A stretch of DNA of 64,000 nt from Piromyces finnis (GCA_002104945.1 MCFH01000001.1:1453001-1517000), one strand, 5' to 3'; counted from the first letter of the stretch, positions 18,171 through 30,111 are shown. Program-made: numbers and translations. Notes: generated by a model from the sequence alone, not told the origin.

Positions 18171-19894
18171 TTTATTATTTTAATCTAATCTTTTGTTATT
18201 GTATATACTTTGGTATAGAAATATATAAATAGGAAATTTTATTTTTTTTAAAAAAATATAGTGGAATATAATATTGCAATGAAATAATGCTTTTATAACT
18301 TTAATTATATATTATAATAAATATATTTTGGTTTTTGTAAAAAATAGTGTCATAAATTCATCTATCAAATCTAAATCCAAATTTAATTAATATTAATATA
18401 ATCCTTAAGGTATATTTATATATTTACAAATTAGTATTAATAAATATGATAATATTTATTTAAATATTTTTGAATGAAAATAAGTATCATCCATATAAAT
18501 ATTTAGTTGTATATTTTATCTTAAAAAATTTATTATAATTATTAATAAATAGTAAAAAATGAAATAAAGTTATTTACTACATATAGAGAAATACACAAAA
18601 AACTTTAATATCCTCATTAATTAAAAATGTTTCTCCAAATATAATAAGTAATTTAGATTAAAAATTTTAAAAAATTAATATAAATGATTATAGGGTTAGA
18701 AAACATCAAATAAATAAAAACAAATTTTAACAAGCAATAAAACGATAATCCTGTAATTTTTATATACAATATTTTTGAAAGAATTAAAAAAGTAGTTGTT
18801 AAATTTGTAATTGTTATTTTATTTAAAGACTTGTATTTATTTATATATTTTTATTATTTATTACTAATATATAAAGTGGCCATTAAAATAATAGTAATAA
18901 TTTTATACTTTAACAAAATGTTACATGATAAATAATGCTATTTTTTAAATTCTTTAATTCCAAATTATAAAATATTACTATTTCTTGTATATTATTATAC
19001 TTTTTATTTATTAGAGACTGGTAAATTCTATAATTAAAAGCATTTTTTTTATATTAAGTTTTAACATTTTCATTATCTTTTTGAATAATATTAAATTATA
19101 ATTTTGTAAATAATAAAAAGTTTCAATTTTTTATGGTTTGATTTTTATAATAATTTAATCCAATGATTGTGGTCCAGCGTTAGAAAAGTAATGCGTTATA
19201 TAAAATCATGATTATATTAAATAAAGTTTAAACTATTTAATTATATGTTTCATTATTCATTTGTATAAAAATAAAAAATATATTCTCCTATGTTTTTTTT
19301 TATAACAGTTATAGGCATTTATTAGGGCATGTAGATATGAGCAATTTGTTATAATACCTATAAATGATAAATTTTTATATTTAATATATAAATAGTTATA
19401 TACTTTTAAATTTATTATTTCATGTTTTATATAAAATAGATAAAACAGCTTAATACTATCTTTTTTTTTATATTTATTTTTCTCTTTAAATATAAATATT
19501 AACAAGGAATATTTTAACATTTTCTAATATATTGATTAATTAATGACCATATATTAAATTATATAGTTGAATTATTTTATATATATTGATATATACAATT
19601 TCCAATTTAACAAAATACATTATTTATTATATTAATAATTTGCTATTTTTATTATATAAATAATTCTAATATTAAAAAAATATAATAAAGAAGAAAAAAG
19701 ATACTTTATAAACTTATTTTCTTTTAATATTTTTTTTTCTTTAAATCTTGTTTTATATATATATTTAATAAATAATAATTTAAATTGAATTATATAATTA
19801 AATATAATTAAATAATAACAATAATAATAAAAAAAGAAGAAATAATATCTTGTTTTTTTTAGAAGAAAATTAAGGTAAATATTTTTGTACTTGC

Positions 19895-19927
<33 letters not shown>

Positions 19928-20248
19928 AAATTTGTCAATACTTATTAGTATAAACGAATTTCGATTAGTTGAAATTACTGATAATAGAATATTTATTATA
20001 TTACTTTTGAAATAAGCATGATAAATTTAATTAATGTATACTGAAATTGTATAAATTATTTTTCACTTATTTATTTTTTATATATAAATTTGAAACATTT
20101 CACATCCATTAGAAAACAAAAAAAGAAAAAAAAAAAAAGTTGAAATACTTTTAAAACAACGAAAAACAGACTCATATAATTTATATAGAGTTAATAAGAA
20201 AATATAATTATAATTTAAATATATATATAATAAAAAGAAAAAGAAAAA
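18171..20248. other. Divergent intergenic region
   Basis: Separates the start codons of the coiled-coil gene (minus) and calreticulin (plus), so it carries both promoters. A T run near 19899-19919 and A-rich tracts just before the calreticulin ATG are visible. The open frame at 19257-19520 has no recognisable feature and I do not call it. Confidence 0.6.
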
Positions 20249-21376
20249 ATGCGTTACGCCTATAAAGGAATAACTTCATTATTTTTAGCATCTTTAGTTG
20301 CTGGAAAAGTTTATTTCAAAGAAACCTTTGACGATGATTCTTGGAAAACAAGATGGGTTCAAAATGAAGATTCTAAAACATATAAAGATTTTGAAGTAAA
20401 TACATAGCTATTTAATTAATAATTATTAATGAAGCATTATTTAAACATTTTATTATATAAAACATTATTTTATATATATTCAAATTAAATGTTTATCATA
20501 ATATACACAACTTATAAATATTATTAAAAAAATTAATAATTAAAATCTATAGACTGTAAGCGGTCTTTTCAATCCAAATCCATCAAACAAAGGTAATTAC
20601 AAATGAAATTATAATAAAAAATGATATTAATATTGATATATAAATATAATATTAATAATTAATATGATATGCTAATTTAATAATTTTAGGTTTACAAACA
20701 ACTGTTGATAATGCCTTTTATGCTATATCAGCTCCTCTTGATGAAATATTCTCAACTAAGGATAAAACATTAGTTATTCAATATACTATGAAGCAAGAAG
20801 ATAAATTTTCTTGTTCCTCAAATTATATTAAATTATTCCCTCGCAATTTGAAACAAAAAGAATTAAACTTTAGTTCTCATTTTAATCTTCTTTTTGGTCC
20901 AAATAAATGTAAAGCATTTAACCAAACACAAGCTTTCTTAACTTACAACCAAAAACAAAATTTACTTAAAAAGCAAGTTGATACAACTGCCGATCGTTTC
21001 ACCCATTTATACACTTTTATTGTTAAACCAGATCAATCTTATCAAATTTTAATTGATAATGAAGAAAAAGCCAGTGGTCATTTCTTTGATGATTGGAATT
21101 ATTTAGAACCAAAGATGGTAATTTTTTTATGTTGAATTCATATTGATTTAATAATAAAATATATTTTATTTAATTATTAAATATTGAATAACATTAATTG
21201 ATAATAGATTCCAGATCCAAAGATTAAAAAACCAATTAATTGGGTAGACGAAGAGTATATATTAAAATTTTCTCTATTATTGAAATATAAACAAAATATT
21301 ATTAAATGTTATTCCAATAATTATAATTGATTAACAAAAAAATATTATAACATTATTTATACATTTATAATTTATT

Positions 21377-21442
<66 letters not shown>

Positions 21443-22531
21443 ATATAAATTAAAAAAAGATTTATTGATGATCCTGAAGATAAAAGACCAGAAGGTTGGG
21501 ATGTTATTCCAAGATACATTCCAGAACCAGATTCAGTTAAACCAGATGATTGGGATGAAAGTAAGAACTTCAAAATTTAAAATTTGAAATATATATTATG
21601 AATAACTATTATTCATATAGATTAAATATTTTATTAATAATTATAGTTGAAAATGGTATGTGGATTCCTGTATTAAAGGAAAACCCGGAATTCCAAGAAT
21701 GGTATCCAAAGGTTTGTCTTTATATTAATACAAAATTAATTTGGAATACTATTAATATATTTATTAATATAAAATAAATTTATATTGATTCATCTATAGA
21801 CTATTAGAAACCCAGCTTACATGGGTCCATGGATTCATCCAAAGATTGACAATGTAAGAATATAATAAAATTATAATTAATGGATTTAAATAATTAACAA
21901 ATTATTTTATTTAATTTTCATTTTCTTTTACTTTTTATTTATAATATATATATATTTAATTTATAAATAATAATAAAATAATATAATTATATTACATTAA
22001 TAATTAAAAAACAAACAAACAAACAAATAACAAACATCAATAACAAAAAATTTAAATCAATAGCCGGATTACTATGAAGATAATGATATTTATGTTCAGG
22101 AACATGCCTATGTTGGTTTTGAATTTTATCAAGTAGATGGTCATACTATTTTTGATAATATTATCATTACTGATAGCATAGAAGAAGCTAAGGCTTTTGC
22201 TGAAGAGACCAAAGTTGACATCAATGTTGAAAAAGAATTATTAGAAAAGTATCTTAGCGAACAAGAACTTATTAAAAAACAACGTGAATATGATGAAGCT
22301 AAAAGAATGGAAGAAGAATTTAATTACGGTAATTATAAGGATGATGATCTTGAATTCTTAAACAATGAATCAAGTAGTGATGAAGAAAAAGAAAGTAGTA
22401 GTGATGATGAATATGAAGGTAGCAGTGATGATGAAGATGAAAATGATGATGATGATGATGAATTTGTTATTTATGATGATAAGAAAGATAAAAAGAAGAA
22501 AGAAAAAAAGAACAAAAAGGATGAATTATAA
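20249..22531 (+). CDS. Calreticulin, ER lectin chaperone
   Basis: Eight exons (20249-20395, 20553-20592, 20690-21117, 21208-21254, 21460-21560, 21647-21711, 21800-21853, 22064-22531) give 449 residues. A short hydrophobic signal peptide (about residues 1-19) precedes YFKETFDDDSWKTRW, the usual calreticulin start. The globular domain keeps its two Cys (CSSNYIKLFP and FGPNKCK) and FTHLYTFIVKPD. The P-domain holds three type-1 repeats (IPDPKIKKPINW, IDDPEDKRPEGW, IPEPDSVKPDDW) and three type-2 repeats (MWIPVLKENPEF, WYPKTIRNPAY, WIHPKIDNPDY). The acidic Ser/Asp/Glu tail, expected to bind Ca2+ with low affinity, ends in the ER-retrieval signal KDEL. It should assist glycoprotein folding in the ER. 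The lectin-site region is diverged: CGGGY is CSSNY, and a Tyr and Asp usual before the second Cys are His and Asn. Confidence 0.95.
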
Positions 22532-23714
22532 GCATAAAACTTTTTATCTTATTTATTGTTTAATTTAATGCTATTTTTTTTTTTTTAAAAAATAAAGTAT
22601 TGTATTATTATGTTATAATTAATATAATAGTATCTTATATTTTAAGTTAAAAAGTAATTTACTAAATATTTTAAAAAATTAAAAAAAAAAAAAAATTAAA
22701 AAATTAAAATAAAAAATAAAATACAATATACAATTAAAAAAGTAATTACACTAATAATAATAATAATAATAATAATAAAATTATTATATATTATATATAA
22801 AAATAAAAAAAAAAATAAAAGATTCAAAATATAATTAGTAGAAAAAAGAGTTTTGTATATAATGATAAATCTTTAAAATAGTTTTTTAAAATTCTTTAAA
22901 GGACATTTATTATAACTAATTATAACTAATTAAAAAAAAAAAAAAAAAAAAAAATCAAAACGATAATTTATAAAGGAAATATAATTTTTAAATGTTTTAT
23001 TTTGTTTTTGTGTTTTTGTATTATTATTATTATTATTATTATTATTGACATATAATAAATCTTAAAAGTAATTTACAATAAAATATTTGATGGAAAGTTA
23101 ATTAAAATTTAATAATATTAAAAGTAAATTGATTATACATATTATAAGATTAATCAAATTTATAACTTTAATAACATCTATTGTTTAAGGAAATTTTTTT
23201 TTTTCATATATATAGTTAAATAATATGTAAAAGTTAAATATATATATTTTGTTCTATGTTTTATATTAATATTAAATTTTATTTTATTATTATTTTTTTT
23301 AAAAAATAAAATAATTAAAATTAATAATTTTAAAACTTAATATTTCAATATTATAGAATAAAATTATCGAAATATATATATATATAGCAATTTTTGTAAT
23401 ATATTTAATAGAGATTAACGACTACTAGAATTAGAATTCATATTTAAAATTCAAAATAAAATTATATTGATTTTAATAGTTTTATAATTTTTTTTATTTT
23501 TGTTTTTAATATTAAATCTCCATATTTTAATAATCAATTCATATATTTTATTTAATAAAATAGTAAATTAAAAATACAATTAAAATATTAGAGATAAGAA
23601 GAATAGTAATTGAAAATAAAGAAACAATAAAGGAAAAAAAAATATTTTAAAATTTAAGCGTCATCATTTAATTATTTTCCTCATTAATCGATTACTTATT
23701 TGAACATATAAAAA
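22532..23714. other. Intergenic, no gene seen
   Basis: 3' flank of calreticulin and promoter of the EF-hand gene. It contains A-rich tracts and short TAA/TTA repeats (22756-22778 and 23020-23044) and nothing else recognisable. Confidence 0.6.
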
Positions 23715-26700
23715 ATGGAAAATAAATTAGATGATGTATATTTTGGAAATAATAATATAAAAAATTTTCCAAGAACAATTGATACAATTATTTCAAAAAT
23801 ACGTTATCATGTGTTAATTCGCCGTGTAAGAATCTCAAATTTTTTTGAGGATTTTGATAAATTAAGATCAGGATATGTATCTGAAGATATTTTTAAAAGA
23901 TGTATCGATATGATTTTAGCTACAACAGCAACATGTAAGCTAAGTTCAGAAGAATATAATGAAATTACAAAATATTATTTTGATAGTGAGAAAAAAATGG
24001 TTGGATGGAAATCTTTTGTAGATGATATTGATGAAGGTTTTTATTATTACTATTATTATTTTAAATATCTTATTATTATTATTTGTTGTATTTGTATATT
24101 TAAATATAAATATACAATATATAAGTATTTAAATGCATATATAAGTAATTAATAATATATCTTAACATTTATTTTTTTATTAGTTTTTGGAAGAACAAAA
24201 CCATATCAACCATCCCCACAACCTCGTACACTTTTCCAACATATTTTACACATTTCAGATGACGAACGAGTTCAATTAGAAGAAATTATTAATATAATTA
24301 AAATATATTGTAATCATCATAATTGCAATGTCAATTTATGGTGTAGAGACTATGATTTTCATAATTCGGGTTATGTCTCAAGATATCAATTTATTAGAGC
24401 AATTCCACAAAATTTACTTACGAAGGCTCAATTAAATTTATTAATAATAGCATACACCGATCCTTTAGTTGGTCATATTAATTACAACAAAATCAATAAT
24501 GATGTTAATGTTATCTGTAATTACTATTAATAAAATTTTATATTTATAAAAATTTTTTTATTTTTCTTTAGAAATAATATATTACAAAATTTATATATTC
24601 ACATATATATTTATTTTTAATATATCCAGCAACAAAACAATTTATTAAACAATCTTTCCCTGTTATTCCTCATAACCAGATGGATAGAGTTCCAGATGGA
24701 ACTGAATATATTTTAAAATGCATTCCAAAACATATTCCAGCAGGAAACAAGAGTGTTTTGGAAATAGAAGATAAAATAAAAAAACGTATGTATTTATATT
24801 AAATTATTCTTTTATATCATCATCATCATCATTATCATTAATATTTATTTAATAATTTTACACAATAAACATTTATATGGATTCTATCTAATTAAATTCC
24901 AATAGAAATTTATGTCAATAGAATTAATCTTTTAAGTTTCTTTTCCGATTATGATCCTCTTAATCATGGAATTATTAGTGCTGAACAAGTATAAAAATTA
25001 AAAAAAAAATATATATAATATTAAGCAATATAAACATTTTAATTAATAAAATTATAATTTTATCGGAATATAAAAAGTTTTATGCTGGAATTAGTTTAAC
25101 AAGAATAGATATTAGTAATTGTGAATTGAGACGTGTTGCTGAAGCTTATGCTAATGCTCAAGGAAAAATTTATTACAAGTTATTTTGTAAAAATATTGAT
25201 ACAAGTAATTATTAATTAATTGATTAATTATTTATTATTATTATTATATAGTATTGTATATATTGTGGCTATATTTAATTAACTTTTATTTTTTAATTAC
25301 TAGTATTTACTGTTCATAATTTAGAAAATTACCCAACATGTAATGTGAAATACCCATCTTATGATTATTTAGTAAAGGTATATTAATAAATCACTTTTCA
25401 TATATTTATTAATTCATTTAAGAATATATATATTTTTATAAAATTATTTATTAAATTATATTTTAATATGAAAATTTTTAGACAACAAATAAACTTTCAC
25501 CACAAAAGGAAGAAAGACTTAAAGAAGTCTTAAAATTTATTAAACATGAAATTGATATACGTAAACTTTTATTAAGACCATATTTTACTGATTTTGACAA
25601 TTTTAGGGTTAATATAATATAATATAATATATTATGATATATTATAGAAAATAATAATTAATATTTTTTCTCTAAAATTAAACATTATTGTAGAGTACTT
25701 CAAGAACCGGAAAAGTTTTACGTTCTCAATTTCATAGAATACTTTCAACCATGAAAATTAATTTATCACAAGATGATTTATACCTTTTATATGAAAAATA
25801 TCAAGATCCAGAAACTGGTTTAATAAAGTATTTAAGCTTTGTTGATGAAGTTGATTTTCCTAAATGGAAACCTTCTGATGTTAGATTGACACCACGCACA
25901 CCATTACCATTTGATACTTATTCATCAAGTTCTGTTTCTAAAAGTGTTATTAATAAAGTGAAAGAAAAAATTAAAGATTCAAACTTAAATATTTTTGATT
26001 TATTTACAGCACATGATCTTGCTAGATCAGGAAATGTTTCGAGAAAAGAATTTATTGATGTTATTGAAAAATATGGTATAACATTAACCCCAGCTGAAGC
26101 TAATGCTATTACTAATAGATATTCATTATATACTGATTTTGGTAAATGTAATTGGAAACTATTTATTGATGATATTGAAGGTATATATATATATAATACT
26201 TTTTTTCAAAAAATAAAATACATAAATAATTATATATATATTTAGTAAATATAAGTCATAATAGTTTATTAATAATTCTTTAAATATTAAAACATTATTT
26301 TATTGTTTATAATATAATGTAATATAATATTATTATCAGATCAATCTATTAATATCAGTTCATTATTTTCAAAAGATAGAGAAAATACCTATTTATATAA
26401 TAATGACAATTTATTAGAATCTTCAACCCAAAAGAATATAAACTCAAATTCCTTAAAAAAACTTATTCAAAGAATGTATGAAATATATAAAAATGATCCA
26501 AAAATATTTAAACAAGTATTTGAAGATATAGATAGTAAGGGTCAAGGTGTCCTTGATCAGAAGCAAATGTGCCAAGCATTTGCTATACTTGACGTTAAAC
26601 TTACAAATGAAGAATGGCTTCTTCTTGCAAAATACTATTTCCGAGAAGTTGAATATTTAGATAATAAACTTCAAAAACCATTAGTCTTTTCTTATAAAGT

Positions 26701-27726
26701 ATTCTTAAAAGATATTGAAAAAGTTCCATTAAAAATACATGAAGATTATCATGTATATAGGACAAATGAAAACAATAGAAGAATTTATAATATGATGCTA
26801 AAAATCATTTACATAAACGTATGCATGATAATAATATATTATCATATTATTATATTTTTATTTTTATAATAATTTATTTTTATTATATTATAATAGTGTA
26901 AGGAAAATGGTGTTAATCTTAAATCTCTATTCCAAAAGAAAGATCCTCAAGATAGTGGATATATAAGGAGAGATTTATTACATTCAGTTATTTCTGCTCT
27001 TCAGTTGAATTTTTCGAAAGTATGCTTATAACTTTATTTTAATCTTTACAATTAATAAACATTAAATAATAATATCATATTTAACTTATTATTATTTTAA
27101 TTATTTGATATTATAAATAAATAATTAGTATGATACAAATATAATATTAGAACAAAATGTTGAAAAATATAATAAAAGCAAATTTAATTATGAAAACTTT
27201 GTTAACGAAGTTAAATCTGCTTTCATTGATGAATCGATAAATGAAAAGATTGCAACTGAAAATAAACCAAGAAAATTTTTATCAATATATAAACCAACAT
27301 TTAAAAATAAAGAAAATTGCGATAAAGTTATAAATGAAATAGCAAGTAAAACTAAATGTAATGCTATTGATATTTTTAAAGTTTTAAAATCTGATGATAT
27401 GTACAGTACAGGTAATATATATTCAATACTTTTTAATGTTATTTATTTATTTATTTATTTATATATTTTGTTATATATACTATAATAATACTAAATTACA
27501 ATAAAAATTATTATTAATAAAAGGTAAAATATCATTTGAAAAATTTAAGGAAGCACTAACACATATATGTTCCTTTGGAAATGAAATTAAAGTAAATGCT
27601 ACAAGTGATGTTACAAATTATTTGAGTGTTCTTATGGATAACTTTAATGTCAATCCATTAAAAGATATAGATTACTATTCATTCTACCTTAAATTATATG
27701 AATCTATAAGTCAAATTAAAAAATAA
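23715..27726 (+). CDS. Large EF-hand-repeat protein
   Basis: Twelve exons close in frame to 931 residues: 23715-24036, 24184-24516, 24630-24785, 24906-24988, 25078-25204, 25304-25377, 25482-25607, 25694-26180, 26340-26818, 26897-27019, 27129-27411, 27524-27726. No signal peptide or membrane segment is seen. About eight EF-hand-like helix-loop-helix units recur through the length. Their loops begin with motifs such as FDKLRSGYVSED, YDFHNSGYVSRY, YDPLNHGIISAE, HDLARSGNVSRK, IDSKGQGVLDQK and KDPQDSGYIRRD. Many loops lack the full set of Ca2+-ligating Asp/Glu residues, so several units are probably structural. Each repeat block ends in a W/Y-K-x-F-x-x-D-I-D/E segment. The repeated FFxDFDxLRSG type reminds me of EF-hand proteins of ciliates and green algae, so a role in the zoospore flagellum is a reasonable inference, not shown by the sequence. 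Confidence 0.85.
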
Positions 27727-28263
27727 ATATATTTATAATTTTTAAGTTTATTAAAATTTTACATAATTTCATATTTTATTCATATGATTTATTTACAATT
27801 TAAAAATTAAAATTATTTTATTTATTTAATATTTTATATGAATTAACACAATTCAGTAATTCAATAATTAAAATACATTTTTTATTTAGATGCATTTATA
27901 TTTAATTTGTATATAATAATTATTTAGTTTAAACATTTACATTTAATTCATATAATTCATGTACAATATTTTATTTCTAAATTTAATTTTAAATCAATAA
28001 TCTAAAATAAAAAAATTAAATATAAATATTTAAACCAATCATCACTATATAATAAAAACATACCAATCAAAGGTCTTTTATAATATTATATAAATAAAAT
28101 TTACTTTCAAAATTTTAAAATACCCTACTCGATTAAATAAAAAAAATAAATTAATTGAAAGTAAAAGGAAAATTTATTAGTATATATTAATATTTAATGA
28201 TTATTTAAATATTATAATATATTAATATAAATTCGAAGAAAAAATTGTCTTTGAAAATAAAAA
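27727..28263 (+). other. Intergenic; promoter/leader of the snoRNA cluster
   Basis: A/T-rich spacer between the EF-hand stop codon and the first snoRNA unit. The last bases end in AAAAAG followed by GTAAAT, which looks like a 5' splice site of a non-coding host transcript. No coding frame is seen. Confidence 0.45.
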
Positions 28264-28302
28264 GGTAAATATTATAAAATTAAATTAATTATATATAACG
28301 AA

Positions 28303-28403
28303 TTATATTAAATATAAATGATGCGAAGTTCCATACTGAACTATATATGACGACATTTGGTTATAAACCACGAATTCCTCGTTTCTGACTTTATTTAATA
28401 TAA
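28303..28403 (+). ncRNA. snR57: Box C/D snoRNA, snR57/SNORD25 homologue (18S Gm guide)
   Basis: Box C ATGATGC (28318-28324, one mismatch), box D' CTGA (28336-28339), box C' ATGACGA (28347-28353) and box D CTGA (28385-28388). A perfect 12-bp terminal stem pairs TTATATTAAATA (28303-28314) with its complement at 28392-28403. The guide GAATTCCTCGTT (28372-28383) just before box D is complementary to 18S rRNA AACGAGGAATTC, a universally conserved 3'-domain sequence. The fifth base before box D faces the first G of CGAGG. By my recollection this is the yeast 18S Gm1572 site, guided by snR57 (human SNORD25). The D' guide target is unknown. Confidence 0.9.
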
Positions 28404-28492
28404 TTTATAAAAATTAATTAGATAATTGAATAAATAACTAATTTTATTATTTTAAAAATTAATAGGTAAATATTTTTGAGGGATATTACTTA

Positions 28493-28585
28493 ATATTTTA
28501 TTTTAAGTGATGTGATTAATCCATATTTTTTAAACATGATTCCTGAGTGAAACAATGGAACATGCACCACCATCTGATAAAATAT
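28493..28585 (+). ncRNA. snR55: Box C/D snoRNA, snR55/SNORD33 homologue (18S Um guide)
   Basis: Box C GTGATGT (28507-28513), box D' CTGA (28543-28546), a weak C' (GTGAAAC) and box D CTGA (28574-28577). TTTTA before box C pairs with TAAAA after box D, and an outer 8-bp pairing ATATTTTA/TAAAATAT (28493-28500 with 28578-28585) is also possible. The guide CATGCACCACCAT (28561-28573) is complementary to the conserved 18S segment GGTGGTGGTGCATG. The fifth base upstream of box D is A and selects the U matching yeast Um1269, the target of snR55 (human SNORD33). Numbering is from memory. Confidence 0.88.
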
Positions 28586-28656
28586 TAATTAAATGTTTGA
28601 TTGAAATAAATTTTATATAAAATAAATGCTAAAGTATTTAATTTTTATAAATATAG

Positions 28657-28694
28657 GTTTTTATTTATAAAAAATAAAATACTTGTAATAGAAG
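28657..28694 (+). other. Probable short exon of the snoRNA host transcript
   Basis: A 38-base A/T-rich segment lies between an AAATATAG acceptor and an AAG|GTAAAT donor, separating the snR55-like and snR61-like units. Together with the GTAAAT donors at 28265 and 28466 it suggests that each snoRNA sits in its own intron of a non-coding transcript. The exon has no coding potential. Confidence 0.4.
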
Positions 28695-28732
28695 GTAAAT
28701 ACAATATTCAATTAATTAAAATAATATTCGTT

Positions 28733-28825
28733 GTTTTTAAATGATGATTGGTATTTTGTCCAGTTCTGCTACTGAAAAAGCATGCTGAAATTTTACCCTT
28801 TGCTTACCTTTAACTGATTAAAAAC
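28733..28825 (+). ncRNA. snR61: Box C/D snoRNA, snR61/SNORD38 homologue (25S Am guide)
   Basis: Perfect box C ATGATGA (28741-28747), box D' CTGA (28772-28775), C' ATGCTGA (28782-28788) and box D CTGA (28814-28817). The terminal stem GTTTTTAA/TTAAAAAC is 8 bp and perfect. The guide lies before D': CCAGTTCTGCT (28760-28770) complements 25S rRNA AGCAGAACTGG and selects the A in GCAGAAC. I match this to yeast 25S Am1133, guided by snR61 (human SNORD38). The stretch before box D contains TGCTTACC, which complements GGTAAGCA. This is the rRNA sequence next to and overlapping the same target, so it may be an accessory pairing. Confidence 0.88.
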
Positions 28826-28931
28826 AATGAAATAAATTATTAATTATATATAATAAATCTTAAATTCTAAGGTCTAATTTATATTTTATTATATATAGAT
28901 TAAAATATGAAGAAATAACCTTTTTTATAAA

Positions 28932-29055
28932 CGACACAATACAGTATTATTATTTCAGATTAAGTGGAATAATAATGATTCCCAGTGTCGAATAACAAAA
29001 GATGTTATTTTAATATATGTATTTCTTAATATAATAGAACTAATGTATGACAGGT
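28932..29055 (+). ncRNA. Candidate box H/ACA snoRNA downstream of the C/D cluster
   Basis: CGACAC (28932-28937) pairs with GTGTCG (28985-28990). Inside, ATTATTATT pairs with AATAATAAT, leaving an internal loop AATACAGT/GATTCCCA of pseudouridylation-pocket shape. Directly after the hairpin comes ATAACA (28992-28997), matching box H (ANANNA). An ACA trinucleotide follows at 29050-29052, three bases before the proposed end. The second hairpin is poorly defined, which lowers confidence. I could not assign an rRNA target. Confidence 0.45.
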
Positions 29056-29553
29056 AGCATCGAAATATTAAATAATCATAAAATTTAAGAAAAAATAGTT
29101 CAAATAATGCATTTCATTATTGAAATATATTTTTTTTTAAATAATGAAAAATAATAAGTAAATAAAGTTTTATTAAAAACAATATGGTAGAAATGTCAAA
29201 TATTGAAATTTGTGTAAAAATATAAATACTATTTTATAATAGCAATTTTGAAAGTAAGATTTTTTTGAAGTGTATAAATGGACAGTAATGTCATTCATTA
29301 TCTTAATAATGAATAAAGTTTATATATTAAGTGTGAATAATATTATTAAATTTAGATATTAAATGTATTTGTAGCCTAGTCCTTTTTAAAATAGAATGTT
29401 TAAATAGATAATATGATTTTTATATTTTTTATTATTTATTATATTAGAATATTAAGTTCATAAAATTAAATTAATATAAATATAAGAATATTCTCTTCCT
29501 AGTAATAATCATACGTTTTGTTACTGGCAAGCAATGAACAATGTTCCAAAAGG

Positions 29554-29665
29554 TTTGAAGCAACATTTAAGAACGTCAATACTAAAGAAACAGTAAGACA
29601 GGCTAGGGGTCCAGCTCAACCAATTGAGATCATAATTTTATCCCATGATAAAATTTTGGTATTCG
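29554..29665 (+). repeat. Extra copy of LINE ORF end (first copy)
   Basis: Starts GAAGCAACATTTAAGAACG and runs to AAAATTTTGG. It is about 85 % similar by eye to the start of the inserted element at 29743-29850, one period about 187 bases upstream. It abuts the host LINE knuckle segment directly. Its frame encodes a version of the KETVRQAR motif of the insert. Confidence 0.65.
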
Positions 29666-29669
29666 ATGC

Positions 29670-30072
29670 GGTTATGAAAATACTACCCGAATTGCTATTG
29701 CCAGTAATAGAGTTACTCCTGACTGCCCTCGTGTCTGTCCATTTGAAGCAACATCCAAGAGCGTCAATGCTGAAGAAACAGTAAGACAGGCCAGGAGGGC
29801 CAGCGCAACCAATGGAGATCATAATTTTGTTCCATGACAAAATTTTGATCTTTGGCTCGGTGTCCCATTGGAAGTCAAATACAATTATTATACTTTAGTA
29901 TGATAGTGGCTTTCTTACTTTAATTAAAATTACTAGAATACATTATACCCAATTTTTATTCATTTGTGTTTATTTAAACATATTTTTTTTATTTTTATTT
30001 TATTTTAATTTTTATATTTCATGTATTATAATTTTAATTAAATTAATAATAAAGTTTAAAATATTTGATGCC

Positions 30073-30111
<39 letters not shown>

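Noticed and set aside
19155-19200. GC-richer island TGGTCCAGCGTTAG suspected to be a tRNA or small RNA
   Set aside because: No T-loop (GTTCRANNC), no cloverleaf, no snoRNA boxes.
19257-19520. 87-codon minus-strand frame
   Set aside because: Low-complexity hydrophobic/Lys composition, no start context, no recognisable feature.
29616-29840. Minus-strand 74-codon frame with Cys residues
   Set aside because: Antisense of LINE fragments, and its two similar ends reflect the repeated LINE segment.
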